A stretch of 64,000 nucleotides of DNA from an uncultured Maribacter sp. (GCA_947498505.1 CANMKG010000001.1:868001-932000); one strand, 5' to 3'. Positions 42,835-52,982 are shown, counted from the stretch's first letter. Numbers and translations are program-made. The notes: a model not told the origin generated them from the sequence alone.

Positions 42835-44304
42835 ATGAAAAAACTAAACAATTTTTTACTCCTTGCAGCGGGCGTAGCGTCTATGGCTTCATGCGAAAAA
42901 CTAGACGACTTTGTTGGTGGTGGTAACGGTGGAGAAGACAAAGGTGTTGTTTTAAAAAACCACTCAGACACTCCAGCTTATTTTGATTTAGCTCCTGAGT
43001 TCAGCAATGTTAAAATTTACTCCATATTAAGTTCTGGAGATGTGTTACCAGAATCTCCTGATTTTGTTTATGGTTCTATGGCAGATGGCGCTGGTTTATT
43101 AAAAGAAGCTGATGATAGCTTTACTTTAATTAATAATATAGAAGCAGATTACTCCATTGCTAGAATAAAGTTTGACAAATCTTTTAAGCCAGTAAAAGGT
43201 GAGTACATCTTAAACGCACAAGCTACTGCAAACACTGCACAATGTTCAGGTTCATTAATTACACCTGAAGAGCATGGTTTTGGTCCTATGTACCTTTCTG
43301 GTGGTGAATGGGGTGGTTCTTTAAAAGGTGTTTTCTCAACTGACCCTTACAAAAGCACAACTAACGCTTCTGTAGCTTCCATGTTACCAGCTTTAGGGCA
43401 ATGGTCTACTGAAAATGCTGTTGCAATTGGTAAAGATGCTTTTCCTGGAAAAACTGTAATCTTTATCGGAGACGATAACTCTAACAACGAGGTTCCTTCT
43501 GGACAATTGGGAATGTATGTTGCAGAGCAAGGTGACCTTAACAATGGTAAGTTATATACCTTAAAAGTAACTACTGAAGGTATCAACTACGAAATGGACA
43601 TGGTTGAAGGTGAAACTTATGAGGCTGAGTTTGTTGAAATGGAAGAAAGAGCTATTGACCTTTTAGATGCTGAAGCAAAAGAAAAAGGTGCAATGGGATT
43701 CTCAAGACTTGAAGACATCGACTGGAGAAGAGGTGTTGCTGCTAACCAAAGAGAATTATACATGGCCGTTACAGGAAGAAAAAAAGATGGTCTTGTTGGC
43801 AAAGGAACACTTTACGGAAGAGTTTATAAAGTGGTTTTAAGTAAAGATGACCCAACAAAAGCTACAATATCTTGTGTTTTAGATGGTGATAAATTAGATG
43901 GTAAAGCCAAAGCTTTTCATAGCCCTGACAACATTGTGGTTTCTAAAAACTTTGCATACATCCAGGAAGATCCTAATGGATATCCTGACACTCCAGAAAA
44001 ATCACATTTCGCTCAATTATATCAGTATAACTTAAATACTGGTGAACTTAAAACAGTATTAGAATGTGACCAAAATTCTGCTTCATTAAACGGAGTTGGA
44101 AACACTGAAAAAAACTGGGAAATTACTGGTATGATTGATGTTTCTGATGCTTTAGGAATTGATGATACTTTTATCATGATTACTCAAAACCATGGTTGGG
44201 AGCCTGCAGACGGTTCTGCTTTTACAGATCCTTTTGCTAATCCAGATGCGAATAGCCGTAAAGAAGGAAGTCAGTTATTTGTTATTAAAGGTTTATCAAA
44301 CTAG
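42835..44304 (+). CDS. PhoX/DUF839-like lipoprotein
   Basis: A 489-residue lipoprotein (lipobox SMASC). The region with SRLEDIDWRRGVAANQRELY (near 285-300), MAVTGRK and FHSPDNIVVSKNFAYIQED (near 360) fits the DUF839/PhoX beta-propeller pattern, in which a Glu/Asp-rich centre binds calcium and iron for phosphatase activity. I cannot confirm all metal ligands by eye. It is followed 10 bases later by the di-haem peroxidase gene, so both probably form one unit acting at the periplasmic face. An alternative is a non-catalytic propeller. Confidence 0.6.
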   Translation: MKKLNNFLLLAAGVASMASCEKLDDFVGGGNGGEDKGVVLKNHSDTPAYFDLAPEFSNVKIYSILSSGDVLPESPDFVYGSMADGAGLLKEADDSFTLINNIEADYSIARIKFDKSFKPVKGEYILNAQATANTAQCSGSLITPEEHGFGPMYLSGGEWGGSLKGVFSTDPYKSTTNASVASMLPALGQWSTENAVAIGKDAFPGKTVIFIGDDNSNNEVPSGQLGMYVAEQGDLNNGKLYTLKVTTEGINYEMDMVEGETYEAEFVEMEERAIDLLDAEAKEKGAMGFSRLEDIDWRRGVAANQRELYMAVTGRKKDGLVGKGTLYGRVYKVVLSKDDPTKATISCVLDGDKLDGKAKAFHSPDNIVVSKNFAYIQEDPNGYPDTPEKSHFAQLYQYNLNTGELKTVLECDQNSASLNGVGNTEKNWEITGMIDVSDALGIDDTFIMITQNHGWEPADGSAFTDPFANPDANSRKEGSQLFVIKGLSN

Positions 44305-44313
44305 TTTGTTTAG

Positions 44314-46119
44314 ATGAATAGTTACTTAATAAAAAATATAAGAAAAGGGGTTTATGTTTTCATAAACCTCTTTGCTTTATCTATTATTTCATGTAATGAG
44401 GTAAAGAAAAAAGAGGAGGCGATTGAAATTACATTAGGTGAGCAAATCGAAAAAAAATATACTCATGAGTTAATTAAATGTCAAGCATATACAGACAGTT
44501 TATCTAAAAGTACTTCCAGAGAAAACTTTGCAAAATACTATTTAAAGTCTAGAGCAATTTTTAAGCAAATGGAACCCATTATGGCGTTTCATGATGCAGA
44601 GAATTACAAATTTTTAAATGCTCCAAATATTTTAAAAGTTGAAGAAGAAGACGCTACAAACATTAAAATACTATCTCCTAAGAGCTTTCAGGTTCTAGAA
44701 GAAACTATATACGCAGATAGTTTAGAGGTGACTACAATTAAAAATACTGCAGGACTCATTAGAAACCGACTTAAATTAATTGAAAAAAACACTAAACTCT
44801 CCTATTTTAAAAATCACCATTTTTTATGGTTGTTGCGAGATGCCGTTTTACGCGTATCGCAAACTGGAATTACAGGTTTTGATTCTCCAGTTTTAGAGCA
44901 ATCATTAGAAGAAGCAACTATTGTATATAAAAGCCTTAAAGAATATCTAGATTTTGCGAAAACAAAATTCAAAAATAAAGCACTTTATACCAATTGGGTA
45001 AATGAAATTAACACCACGCTTAAAAGTTTAGAAAGTGTAAAATTTAATGAGTTTGACCGTTACAATTTTATCAAAAACCACACGCATAAACAGTTAGATT
45101 TATTTAATAAAACCGTTGAAGACTGGAGCGTTGAGTTCCCTTTTACCTTAGCATTAAACAACAATGCACCTTCTTTGTTTTCGGATAAAACATTTAACCC
45201 AAAATATTATTCTGATGCCAAAAACATTGGATATTCTAAAGAAGTGGTTGCTCTTGGTCGTGATTTATTTAATGACAAAGGGCTTTCTAAAGATGGTAGC
45301 ATGAGTTGCGCTACTTGCCATGTCAAAGAAAAAGCTTTCACCGATGGAATGGTTAAACCAAAAGGGCAATTACGTAATAGCCCTACCCTAACCTATGCAT
45401 CATTACAACAAAACTTTTTTTATGATAACCGAGCTGGTAGCTTAGAAGGTCAAATTGTTGCTGTTGTAAAAAACGATTCAGAATTTCATACCAATTTAGA
45501 AACCTTGCAGAAAGTCGTAGAAGAAAACCCCAACTATAAAGTGCGTTTTGATAGCATTTATGAAGGTAAAGTAACAGATTACACAGTTAGAAATGCTATT
45601 GCCGAATACATTAGAAGTCTAAATAAATTCAATTCAAAATTTGATTTAAACATTACGGGCAAAGAAAATTCATTGACCACCAATGAAATTAATGGTTTTA
45701 ATCTTTTCATGGGTAAAGCAAAATGCGCAACCTGCCATTTTGCTCCTGTTTTTAATGGCACGGTACCAACCTTGTATAAGGATACCGAAATGGAATTATT
45801 GGGTGTTCCTGCTAAAAACGATACCATTAATGCGCTAGTTGATGCTGATTTAGGACGTTATTACTTTTACAAAACCGAAGAACGCAAGCACTTTTTTAAA
45901 ACACCAACTGTTAGAAACATTGAACTCACTGCTCCGTACATGCACAACGGAGTATATACAACACTAGAAGAGGTTATAGATTTTTATAACAGAGGCGGTG
46001 GTGCAGGTGTTGGAATTGATTTAGAATTACAAACCTTACCTCCAGACCCATTAGATTTAACAGATGAGGAACAAAAAAACCTTATTCATTTCCTTAAAAC
46101 GTTAACAGATAAATCATAA
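44314..46119 (+). CDS. Di-haem cytochrome c peroxidase (MauG/CCP family) lipoprotein
   Basis: A 601-residue lipoprotein (lipobox SIISC). Two c-type haem motifs CATCH lie at 332-336 and 471-475, with LSKDGSMSCATC and GKAKCATCHFAPVF around them; the typical Met/His ligand regions follow (TPTVRNIELTAPYMHNG). The first 250 residues form a helical domain common in Bacteroidetes CCP proteins, resembling imelysin-like peptidases. It would reduce peroxide in the periplasm or modify a protein substrate. It is co-transcribed with the PhoX-like gene. A hairpin terminator follows. Confidence 0.88.
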   Translation: MNSYLIKNIRKGVYVFINLFALSIISCNEVKKKEEAIEITLGEQIEKKYTHELIKCQAYTDSLSKSTSRENFAKYYLKSRAIFKQMEPIMAFHDAENYKFLNAPNILKVEEEDATNIKILSPKSFQVLEETIYADSLEVTTIKNTAGLIRNRLKLIEKNTKLSYFKNHHFLWLLRDAVLRVSQTGITGFDSPVLEQSLEEATIVYKSLKEYLDFAKTKFKNKALYTNWVNEINTTLKSLESVKFNEFDRYNFIKNHTHKQLDLFNKTVEDWSVEFPFTLALNNNAPSLFSDKTFNPKYYSDAKNIGYSKEVVALGRDLFNDKGLSKDGSMSCATCHVKEKAFTDGMVKPKGQLRNSPTLTYASLQQNFFYDNRAGSLEGQIVAVVKNDSEFHTNLETLQKVVEENPNYKVRFDSIYEGKVTDYTVRNAIAEYIRSLNKFNSKFDLNITGKENSLTTNEINGFNLFMGKAKCATCHFAPVFNGTVPTLYKDTEMELLGVPAKNDTINALVDADLGRYYFYKTEERKHFFKTPTVRNIELTAPYMHNGVYTTLEEVIDFYNRGGGAGVGIDLELQTLPPDPLDLTDEEQKNLIHFLKTLTDKS

Positions 46120-46131
46120 ACAATCCTACTT

Positions 46132-46175
46132 AAAACCTACTTGTAATTAACCATATAAGTAGGTTTTATTCTTTT
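46132..46175 (+). terminator. Rho-independent terminator after the peroxidase gene
   Basis: Stem AAAACCTACTT (46132-46142) with AAGTAGGTTTT (46157-46167) and a 14-base loop, followed by ATTCTTTT. It marks the end of the PhoX-like/peroxidase unit. Confidence 0.7.
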
Positions 46176-46229
46176 AAGTTTCTCTAAATCTATTTTCATA
46201 CATTAGTAGTGACTAATTAAAATTGAAAC

Positions 46230-47714
46230 ATGAAGAAACTACTATTCCTCTCCTTCTTTCTAGGAGTATTATGCTGTTATGCGCAGAACAGAAAATTACC
46301 CATTGATACTGTGGTCACCACACAACATAGTGTTACTATTAATGGCACTGCCATTAATTATACTGCAAAAACGGGAACTCAACCCGTTTGGAATAAAAAA
46401 GGAGAACCAATAGCATCATTACATTACACCTATTATACTAGAAATAATGTAAAAAATAGAGCCGCAAGACCACTACTTATTTCTTTTAATGGAGGTCCAG
46501 GTTCTGCATCAGTATGGATGCATTTGGCATATACGGGACCAAGAGTTTTAAAAATTGATGATGAAGGTTACCCTGTTCAACCTTATGGTGTAAAAAGCAA
46601 TCCCTTTTCGGTTCTAGATGTAACGGATATTGTATATGTAAATCCAGCCAATACAGGGTACTCTCGTACGATACCTGAAACAGGTAAAGAAGTTGATCGT
46701 GAAAAATTCTTTGGTATTAACGCTGATATAAAATATTTAGCGGAATGGTTAAATACTTTTGTTACCAGAAATAATCGGTGGCGCTCACCTAAATATATTA
46801 TTGGTGAAAGTTATGGAGGAACAAGAGTAATGGGACTTTCGCTTGCACTCCAAAATCAACAATGGATGTATCTAAACGGTGTTATAATGGTATCACCGGC
46901 AGATTATAAAGTAATTAGAAGAGGCGGACCGGTATCGGATGCTATGAACCTTCCATATTATACTGCTGCCGCGTGGCATCATAAAGCCTTACCAAAAGAA
47001 CTTCAGGATAAAGATTTACTTGATATTCTTCCCGAATCAGAAAAATATACAATTAACACTTTAATTCCTGCGCTTGCAAAAGGTGGTTTTATAGGTGAAA
47101 CCGAAAAAAATGGGGTAGCTAAAAAAATGGCATACTACTCAGGTTTGTCAGAAAAAGAAATTTTGGAGCAAAATTTAACCGTTCCTACGGCTTATTTTTG
47201 GAAGCATCTTTTAAAAGACAAAAGTGGTTACACCATTGGTAGGTTAGATTCTCGCTATTTGGGAATTGACAGACAGCTTACAGGAACCAAACCCGATTAC
47301 AGTGCAGAACTAACATCTTGGCTACACAGCTTTACCCCTGCCATTAACTACTATTTACAAGAAGAGTTGAAATTTAAAACAGATATTAAGTATAATATGT
47401 TTGGTCCTGTTCATCCTTGGAATAACGAAAACGATAATACTCGAGACAACTTACGACAAGCAATGGCACAAAACCCCTATTTAAATGTAATGATACAGTC
47501 CGGATATTATGATGGTGCTACCACATATTTTAATGCAAAGTACACTATGTGGCAGGTAGACCCAAGTGGTAAAATGTCTGACCGATTTAGTTTTAAAGGT
47601 TACCGCTCGGGTCATATGATGTATTTAAGGCGAGAAGATTTAAAAAATGCAAATGACGATATTCGCGATTTTATAAAACGTACCATGTCCAATGGTAAGA
47701 GTGCGAAGTATTAA
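46230..47714 (+). CDS. S10 family serine carboxypeptidase
   Basis: A 494-residue exported protein (signal peptide ending CYAQN). The oxyanion loop FNGGPGSASVW (near 87) and the nucleophile GESYGGTR with Ser194 are clear; the catalytic Asp is likely in MIQSGYYDGATT and the His in GYRSGHMMY near 465. S10 enzymes remove C-terminal residues from peptides at acidic pH. Bacterial members are often periplasmic. It is a single gene between two terminators. Confidence 0.92.
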   Translation: MKKLLFLSFFLGVLCCYAQNRKLPIDTVVTTQHSVTINGTAINYTAKTGTQPVWNKKGEPIASLHYTYYTRNNVKNRAARPLLISFNGGPGSASVWMHLAYTGPRVLKIDDEGYPVQPYGVKSNPFSVLDVTDIVYVNPANTGYSRTIPETGKEVDREKFFGINADIKYLAEWLNTFVTRNNRWRSPKYIIGESYGGTRVMGLSLALQNQQWMYLNGVIMVSPADYKVIRRGGPVSDAMNLPYYTAAAWHHKALPKELQDKDLLDILPESEKYTINTLIPALAKGGFIGETEKNGVAKKMAYYSGLSEKEILEQNLTVPTAYFWKHLLKDKSGYTIGRLDSRYLGIDRQLTGTKPDYSAELTSWLHSFTPAINYYLQEELKFKTDIKYNMFGPVHPWNNENDNTRDNLRQAMAQNPYLNVMIQSGYYDGATTYFNAKYTMWQVDPSGKMSDRFSFKGYRSGHMMYLRREDLKNANDDIRDFIKRTMSNGKSAKY

Positions 47715-47738
47715 ACTCAACAACAACAAAAAACATGT

Positions 47739-47774
47739 AAAGGAGCTTTATTTTAATTTGAAGCTCCTTTTATA
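47739..47774 (+). terminator. Rho-independent terminator after the S10 peptidase gene
   Basis: Stem AAAGGAGCTT (47739-47748) with AAGCTCCTTT (47761-47770), 12-base loop, then a short T-run. Confidence 0.7.
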
Positions 47775-47833
47775 TAGTTAATTTTCTGTAACATTTTATT
47801 AAAAACAGATACCCATATATAAACAATGTACTT

Positions 47834-48118
47834 ATGGGAGGAGAAGGCAGCATGGCTTACGCCATTAAATCACTAAAACAAAACAGGGCACTTTTAAAAA
47901 AAAGAAAGTTCAAAGACATTAAAGATTTACTGCGTTATGAAACGGAAAACACACAAGTAAATTTTAAAAAAGTTAGTCCCACCGAACTATTCAAAATCAA
48001 GCAAAAAATTAGAAAGGAGGCAAAGCAACAAAAACGAATGTTAGCTTTTATCTACGCCATATCTATATTACTTTCCATTGTGTTTATCTTTTTCATATTT
48101 TGGTGGGTTTCTAGCTAA
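47834..48118 (+). CDS. Small hypothetical membrane protein
   Basis: A 94-residue protein. The N-terminal 65 residues are basic and helical (SLKQNRALLKKRKFKDIKDL, PTELFKIKQKIRKEAKQQKR), followed by one membrane helix (FIYAISILLSIVFIFFIFWW). The layout is that of a short flavobacterial membrane protein often found in tandem with another small membrane gene. Function unknown. The next gene starts 46 bases later. Confidence 0.7.
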   Translation: MGGEGSMAYAIKSLKQNRALLKKRKFKDIKDLLRYETENTQVNFKKVSPTELFKIKQKIRKEAKQQKRMLAFIYAISILLSIVFIFFIFWWVSS

Positions 48119-48163
48119 TTATATTGTTAAAATGTTATATTGGGGCCTTATTTAACCAAACCT

Positions 48164-48616
48164 ATGGAACCAAAAACATTTTTAAAATCACTTTCTATCT
48201 CCCACATCACTCTAGTTGTTGCTCTACTTTTCTTTGGAGCTATTGTATATTTTCAAAGCAACGGAATTAGTACAAAAACAGATACTAGCGAAATTTTACT
48301 TTACGTAGTTCCTATAACAGCCTTATTAGGTTACTTTGGAAGCAAACATTTTTTTAAAAAACGAATGGATAAAGTAAACAAAACAGATTCGTTAGAAGTA
48401 AAACTCAAGCACTATCAAAAAGGATGTATGCTAAAATATATTTTAATTGATGTTCCTGCTATTCTGGGACTATTAGCTTTTCAAATTACTGAAAATGCAC
48501 TTCCACTTTTAATTGCAGTTTGTTTGGTTTTATATCTAATATCGCAACGTCCTACCAAAAATGACTTATTTAAAAACATTACACTAACTGATGCCGAAAA
48601 ACAATTGTTAGCGTAA
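48164..48616 (+). CDS. Hypothetical four-helix membrane protein
   Basis: A 150-residue protein with helices near 15-35, 46-62, 92-112 and 113-130 (ITLVVALLFFGAIVYF and the KYILIDVPAILGLLAFQ region). A frame from 48140 would start with TTG; the ATG at 48164 is preferred because it begins with a typical MEPKTFLKSL. Function unknown. It lies downstream of the 94-residue membrane gene and may be coupled with it. Confidence 0.7.
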   Translation: MEPKTFLKSLSISHITLVVALLFFGAIVYFQSNGISTKTDTSEILLYVVPITALLGYFGSKHFFKKRMDKVNKTDSLEVKLKHYQKGCMLKYILIDVPAILGLLAFQITENALPLLIAVCLVLYLISQRPTKNDLFKNITLTDAEKQLLA

Positions 48617-48709
48617 ATAATAATTATCGAATTTACGCTTAATATAAAAAACTACTCTTTTATGGTTATATTAGTCGTTCACCTTTGCTAAAACTATCTA
48701 ATTATAGCT

Positions 48710-50410
48710 ATTCAAGAAAAAGAATCTTCACCCGTATTTTCTGCTACAAATAATTCTCAATGGGACACTATAATCATTGGTTCTGGAGCTGGAGGTTTAG
48801 CAGCAGCCATATGTCTTGCCAGAGCAGGACAAAAAGTACTTGTTTTGGAACAGCACGATGTTCCCGGTGGTTGGTGCCATAGCTTCTACTTAAAAGGTCA
48901 TAGGTTTACACCTGGTGTTCATTATATTGGACTTTTAGGAGAAGGTGAATCCACCAACGATTTATACCGAGGTCTTGGTATTGCAAATGATTTAGTGTTT
49001 TTTAGGATGAATCCTGATGGTTATGAACACTGTTGGATTGGAAAAGAAAAATTTGACTATCCATCTAACCTGAACCAACTCATCAAAAAACTTTCTGCAA
49101 AATTCCCAGAAGAACAAAAAAATATTGAAAAATACCTAACGCTGGTAAAAAATGTTAGTGAACAAATATACTCACTCCCGTATATAAAAGGTTTTTGGCA
49201 AAAATTAATAATTCCATATAAAACCAGGCATATGGGTAAATATGGTCTTTTTAGCCTTAAAAGAGTCATGAATTGGCATATAAAAAACCCTCTGTTAAAA
49301 AATATACTAAGCATTCAATGTGGAGACCACGGTTTACAACCCAGTAAAGCACCCTTCTCTCTTCATAGTGCTCTTATGAGTCATTATTTTAATGGCAGCT
49401 ATTATCCCATGGGAGGTGGTGGAGCTCTTATTAAAGCAATGACAAACAAGATTAAAAGTTACAACGGTGAAATAAAAACGGGTAAAAGCGTTACCAGAAT
49501 TTTGCTTGATAAAAAAGAAAAAAAAGCAATTGGAGTTGAATTAAAGAGTGGTGAACAATTTTTTGCAAAACATATTATTTCAAATGCTGATCCAGGAATC
49601 ACATATTTCAATTTAGTTGGTAAAGAGAACTTAAGTAAGAAACTTGTAAAAAAACTTAATAAAACTAAATATTCATGTACCTCGTTAATGCTTTTTTTAA
49701 TTGTGGACATGGATGTAAAAAAAGCGGGGTTAGATTCTGGCAATATATGGCTAATGCCAGATAAAAGCGCTGATGACTTTTACGAAGACAATTTACGGAC
49801 AAACGTTTTAGATAGAGAAGCTTTTGATGGCATGTTTATTAGCTGTACTTCGCTTAAAGACCCGTCAAGTTTTGATGGAAAACATCATACAATTGAAGCT
49901 ATCACGTATGTAGATTACTCCGCATTTGCTCAATTTTCTGATGAAAAAAAACAGCGATCTTCCTCCTACTTAAAATTTAAAGAGCAGCTTACACAAAAAA
50001 TGCTTAATGGTCTGGAAAAAGCGATTCCTAATATTCGTGAACACATTGTTTATATGGATTTAGGAACTCCTATTACTAATGAGTATTATATAAACTCTAC
50101 TAAAGGTAACGTATACGGAACCGAAAAAAGTTTAATGCATATAGGTCCTTTTTCTTATAAATCTAAAAGCGAAATAGAAAATCTATACTTATGTGGAGCC
50201 AGTGTGTTATCTCATGGAGTTGCAGGTGCTGGGCATTCAGGAGTAGAAACTGCTGCTGGTATTTTAGGTAAATCTCCAGATGATTTAAAAAAACCTTCTC
50301 CAGACCAAAAAATTCGCATTTACGAAGCTGAATCTCCAGATGATTACCCAGCGTGGATGCTCGAAAAAATGGAAATCAAAAAAAACAAGACAAGCGCAAA
50401 AAGCATATAA
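48710..50410 (+). CDS. FAD-dependent oxidoreductase, RetSat/CrtI type, no canonical start
   Basis: The open frame runs from 48692 (after a TAA) to 50410 and covers a complete phytoene-desaturase/RetSat-like enzyme. The FAD motif DTIIIGSGAGGLAAAICLAR (about residues 19-38 from 48710) and LEQHDVPGGWCHSF follow, then GVHYIGLLG, and at the C-terminus LYLCGASVLSHGVAGAGHSG. The only TTG (48845) would remove the dinucleotide loop. No ATG, GTG or TTG lies before the motif in frame; ATT at 48710 is the best start. It probably acts on a carotenoid or retinoid. The start may be damaged or non-standard. Confidence 0.82.
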   Translation: MQEKESSPVFSATNNSQWDTIIIGSGAGGLAAAICLARAGQKVLVLEQHDVPGGWCHSFYLKGHRFTPGVHYIGLLGEGESTNDLYRGLGIANDLVFFRMNPDGYEHCWIGKEKFDYPSNLNQLIKKLSAKFPEEQKNIEKYLTLVKNVSEQIYSLPYIKGFWQKLIIPYKTRHMGKYGLFSLKRVMNWHIKNPLLKNILSIQCGDHGLQPSKAPFSLHSALMSHYFNGSYYPMGGGGALIKAMTNKIKSYNGEIKTGKSVTRILLDKKEKKAIGVELKSGEQFFAKHIISNADPGITYFNLVGKENLSKKLVKKLNKTKYSCTSLMLFLIVDMDVKKAGLDSGNIWLMPDKSADDFYEDNLRTNVLDREAFDGMFISCTSLKDPSSFDGKHHTIEAITYVDYSAFAQFSDEKKQRSSSYLKFKEQLTQKMLNGLEKAIPNIREHIVYMDLGTPITNEYYINSTKGNVYGTEKSLMHIGPFSYKSKSEIENLYLCGASVLSHGVAGAGHSGVETAAGILGKSPDDLKKPSPDQKIRIYEAESPDDYPAWMLEKMEIKKNKTSAKSI

Positions 50411-50465
50411 TTTTAATCGATTATTTTCGTTATATTGGATATCTTTAACAATTAAACCAAAAAAC

Positions 50466-51173
50466 ATGGAAAACCACCAATCACCAAACATTCAAATGGT
50501 AAGCTCTTTATCGGAAGATGTAAGAGTAGCTTTTTACAAAAAAACCTATACGCATTTAGCAGGAGCTGTACTGCTGTTTATACTTGTAGAAACCTTATTT
50601 TTTCAAATAGAACCCTTAGTAAACTTTGCCTTATCATTAACCGGCGGTTGGAGTTGGCTTTTATTGTTAGGTGCATTTATGTTTATAACTAATTATGCAG
50701 AAAAAATGGCTTTAAGTAGTGACAATACTACAACACATTATTTAGGGTTAATACTCTATGTTGTCGCTGAAGCCTTTATATTTATTCCTTTGATATTTAT
50801 TGCGATGGCAGTAGCTGGTGATGGAGGTTTTGAAATTCTTAATCAGGCTGCAATCCTAACTTTATCATTATTCACGGGACTTTCCGCAATAGTGTTCCTT
50901 ACCAAGAAGGATTTTTCTTTTCTAAAATCAATCTTAACAATGGGTTTTGTTATTGCTATTGGGCTCATAATCGCTGGAACGTTATTTGGCTTTAACCTTG
51001 GACTATGGTTTAGTGTAGGTATGGTAATTTTAGCCTCTGGCTCAATTTTATACCAAACATCAAATATGATTCATAAATACCAATCTCATCAATATGTAGC
51101 TGCATCTTTAGGATTGTTTGCCTCATTAATGTTACTGTTTTGGTATATTCTTAGTATTCTATCTAATGATTAA
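50466..51173 (+). CDS. BAX inhibitor-1 family membrane protein
   Basis: A 235-residue protein with seven membrane helices and the UPF0005/BAX inhibitor-1 pattern (KKTYTHLAGAVLLFILVE, YVVAEAFIFIPLIFIAM, AILTLSLFTGLSAIVFLTKK with FSFLKSILTMGF, and the last helix SLGLFASLMLLFWYILSIL). Bacterial homologues are pH-dependent calcium leak channels. The ORF can be extended upstream into the oxidoreductase, but the ATG at 50466 fits the family start. Terminator at 51192-51229. Confidence 0.92.
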   Translation: MENHQSPNIQMVSSLSEDVRVAFYKKTYTHLAGAVLLFILVETLFFQIEPLVNFALSLTGGWSWLLLLGAFMFITNYAEKMALSSDNTTTHYLGLILYVVAEAFIFIPLIFIAMAVAGDGGFEILNQAAILTLSLFTGLSAIVFLTKKDFSFLKSILTMGFVIAIGLIIAGTLFGFNLGLWFSVGMVILASGSILYQTSNMIHKYQSHQYVAASLGLFASLMLLFWYILSILSND

Positions 51174-51191
51174 GTCATTTTCGGGATCGAT

Positions 51192-51230
51192 AAAAAGAGA
51201 AGCCTCATTTGTATGAGGCTTCTCTTTTTT
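51192..51230. terminator. Strong hairpin terminator
   Basis: AAAAAGAGAAGCCTCAT (51192-51208) pairs with ATGAGGCTTCTCTTTTT (51213-51229) around a TTGT loop; 17 bp. It works for the plus strand and possibly both strands. Confidence 0.9.
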
Positions 51231-51398
51231 ATTACAATATAATTCAGGAGCCTCTCTCCTATTATTGCCTGTCATAATCTGCTAAATTAAATATGGTTTT
51301 ATTATTTTTGATTGATAGCAAAAATAAAATGTATAGCGTATAACAAACTGATTATTTGCGACTTGCATTTTACCAATTAGAAACACTAAAAATTACTA

Positions 51399-52964
51399 AT
51401 GAAAAAAATACTATTTCTTGCCTGTAGTTTGATTATGGCATGTAACTCTTCCCAGAAAACCGTAGACGAATCCACTCAAAACAAATCATTACAACCTGAT
51501 GATGCAAAAACTTACGGGGAAAGTATTACCGAATCCGAATTAAAAGAACATTTATACGTTTATGCTTCGGATGAGTTTGAAGGAAGAGAAACTGGACAAC
51601 CAGGGCAAAAAAAGGCAGTTGAATATTTAAAGAACGAATATATTAAGCTTGGAATACCTGCTGCAAAATCTGACGGCAACTATTTTCAAAATGTGCCATT
51701 AAAACTAAGTAAAGTACCTACTGGAAGTATAACTATTAATAGTGAAGAATATAAAATAGGAAATCATTTTTTAAGTTTTAGTGAGGCTACTGGTTCCTAT
51801 GAATCTATAGTGTATGTAGGTTACGGAATAGAAGATGGTGAATATTCAGACTACGCTAATATTAATGTTAAAGGTAAGTTTGTTTTGGTAAAAACTGGAG
51901 AACCAAAAAATGAAGATGGCACTTATGTTCTAACAAACTCTACTAAAAAATCTATTTGGAGTAATGCTAACGAGTCATTAGAGAAACGCTTTATTCTTGC
52001 TAAAAACAAAGGAGCTATAGGTATTTTGTATTACGATGATGCTAATTATAGTAGGTTTAAAAGTCGCTTTAATTTTAGCAAAAGCAACAATAGTGGGCGT
52101 ATGGAGATTCAGAAAACTGGAAATCATAAATTCGTGTCCATATTTATTAATAGTACACTTGCGCAAAAACTGGTTCCTGAAATTAAAACAAAGAGTATCC
52201 CCCTAGAAATTGATACAAAACTCGAGTTAAATATTGATAGCAGTAATAGCAAAGTAAATTCTGAAAACGTTGTAGCCGTGTTAGAGGGTTCAGAAAAACC
52301 AAATGAATATGTAATAATATCATCGCACCTAGATCATATTGGAATCGCAAAAGATGGTGAAATTAATAATGGTGCAGACGATGATGGCTCTGGAACGGTT
52401 GCTCTTTTAGAAATTGCAGAAGCTTTTAAAAAATCTGCTGATGCTGGAGTAGGCCCAAAAAGATCTATTGTTTTTCTACATGTGACAGGTGAAGAAAAAG
52501 GACTTTTAGGTTCGCAATATTATACTGATATAGATCCAATTTTTCCATTAGCTCAAACCGTTACAAATTTGAATATAGATATGATTGGAAGAATTGACCC
52601 TAAACGAGATGGAGATCGAAATTATATTTATTTAATTGGTTCCGATAAACTAAGTACGGAACTTCATGAGTTATCTGAAGCTGCTAATAAAAAATACACT
52701 AACATTACATTAGACTATACTTATAATGATAAAAATGATCCAAACCGTTTTTATTACAGAAGTGATCATTACAATTTTGCCAAAAACAATATTCCCATTA
52801 TATTTTATTTTAATGGTACACATGATGACTACCATAGACCGGGAGACACCCCTGATAAAATAAACTATGATTTATTAACTAACCGTAGCAAGCTTGTTTT
52901 TTACACAGCTTGGGAAGTTGCCAACAGAGAACAAAGAGTTGTGGTGGACAAAGCTGAAAATTAG
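51399..52964 (+). CDS. M28 family zinc aminopeptidase lipoprotein
   Basis: A 521-residue lipoprotein (lipobox IMACN). A PA domain occupies about 130-260 (the inserted, non-catalytic segment) and the M28 metal-binding core follows: SSHLDHIGIA and NNGADDDGSGTVALLE (His and bridging Asp), HVTGEEKGLLGSQYY (Glu-Glu), IDMIGRID (Asp) and the last His in THDDYHRPGDTPDKI. It removes N-terminal residues from peptides in the periplasm or outside. A terminator lies 20 bases after the stop. Confidence 0.94.
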   Translation: MKKILFLACSLIMACNSSQKTVDESTQNKSLQPDDAKTYGESITESELKEHLYVYASDEFEGRETGQPGQKKAVEYLKNEYIKLGIPAAKSDGNYFQNVPLKLSKVPTGSITINSEEYKIGNHFLSFSEATGSYESIVYVGYGIEDGEYSDYANINVKGKFVLVKTGEPKNEDGTYVLTNSTKKSIWSNANESLEKRFILAKNKGAIGILYYDDANYSRFKSRFNFSKSNNSGRMEIQKTGNHKFVSIFINSTLAQKLVPEIKTKSIPLEIDTKLELNIDSSNSKVNSENVVAVLEGSEKPNEYVIISSHLDHIGIAKDGEINNGADDDGSGTVALLEIAEAFKKSADAGVGPKRSIVFLHVTGEEKGLLGSQYYTDIDPIFPLAQTVTNLNIDMIGRIDPKRDGDRNYIYLIGSDKLSTELHELSEAANKKYTNITLDYTYNDKNDPNRFYYRSDHYNFAKNNIPIIFYFNGTHDDYHRPGDTPDKINYDLLTNRSKLVFYTAWEVANREQRVVVDKAEN

Positions 52965-52982
52965 AAATAAAGGCATAAAACC

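Noticed and set aside
48662-48691. ATG at 48662 as start of the FAD oxidoreductase
   Set aside because: It opens only ten codons before the TAA at 48689-48691, and the FAD motif begins downstream of that stop.
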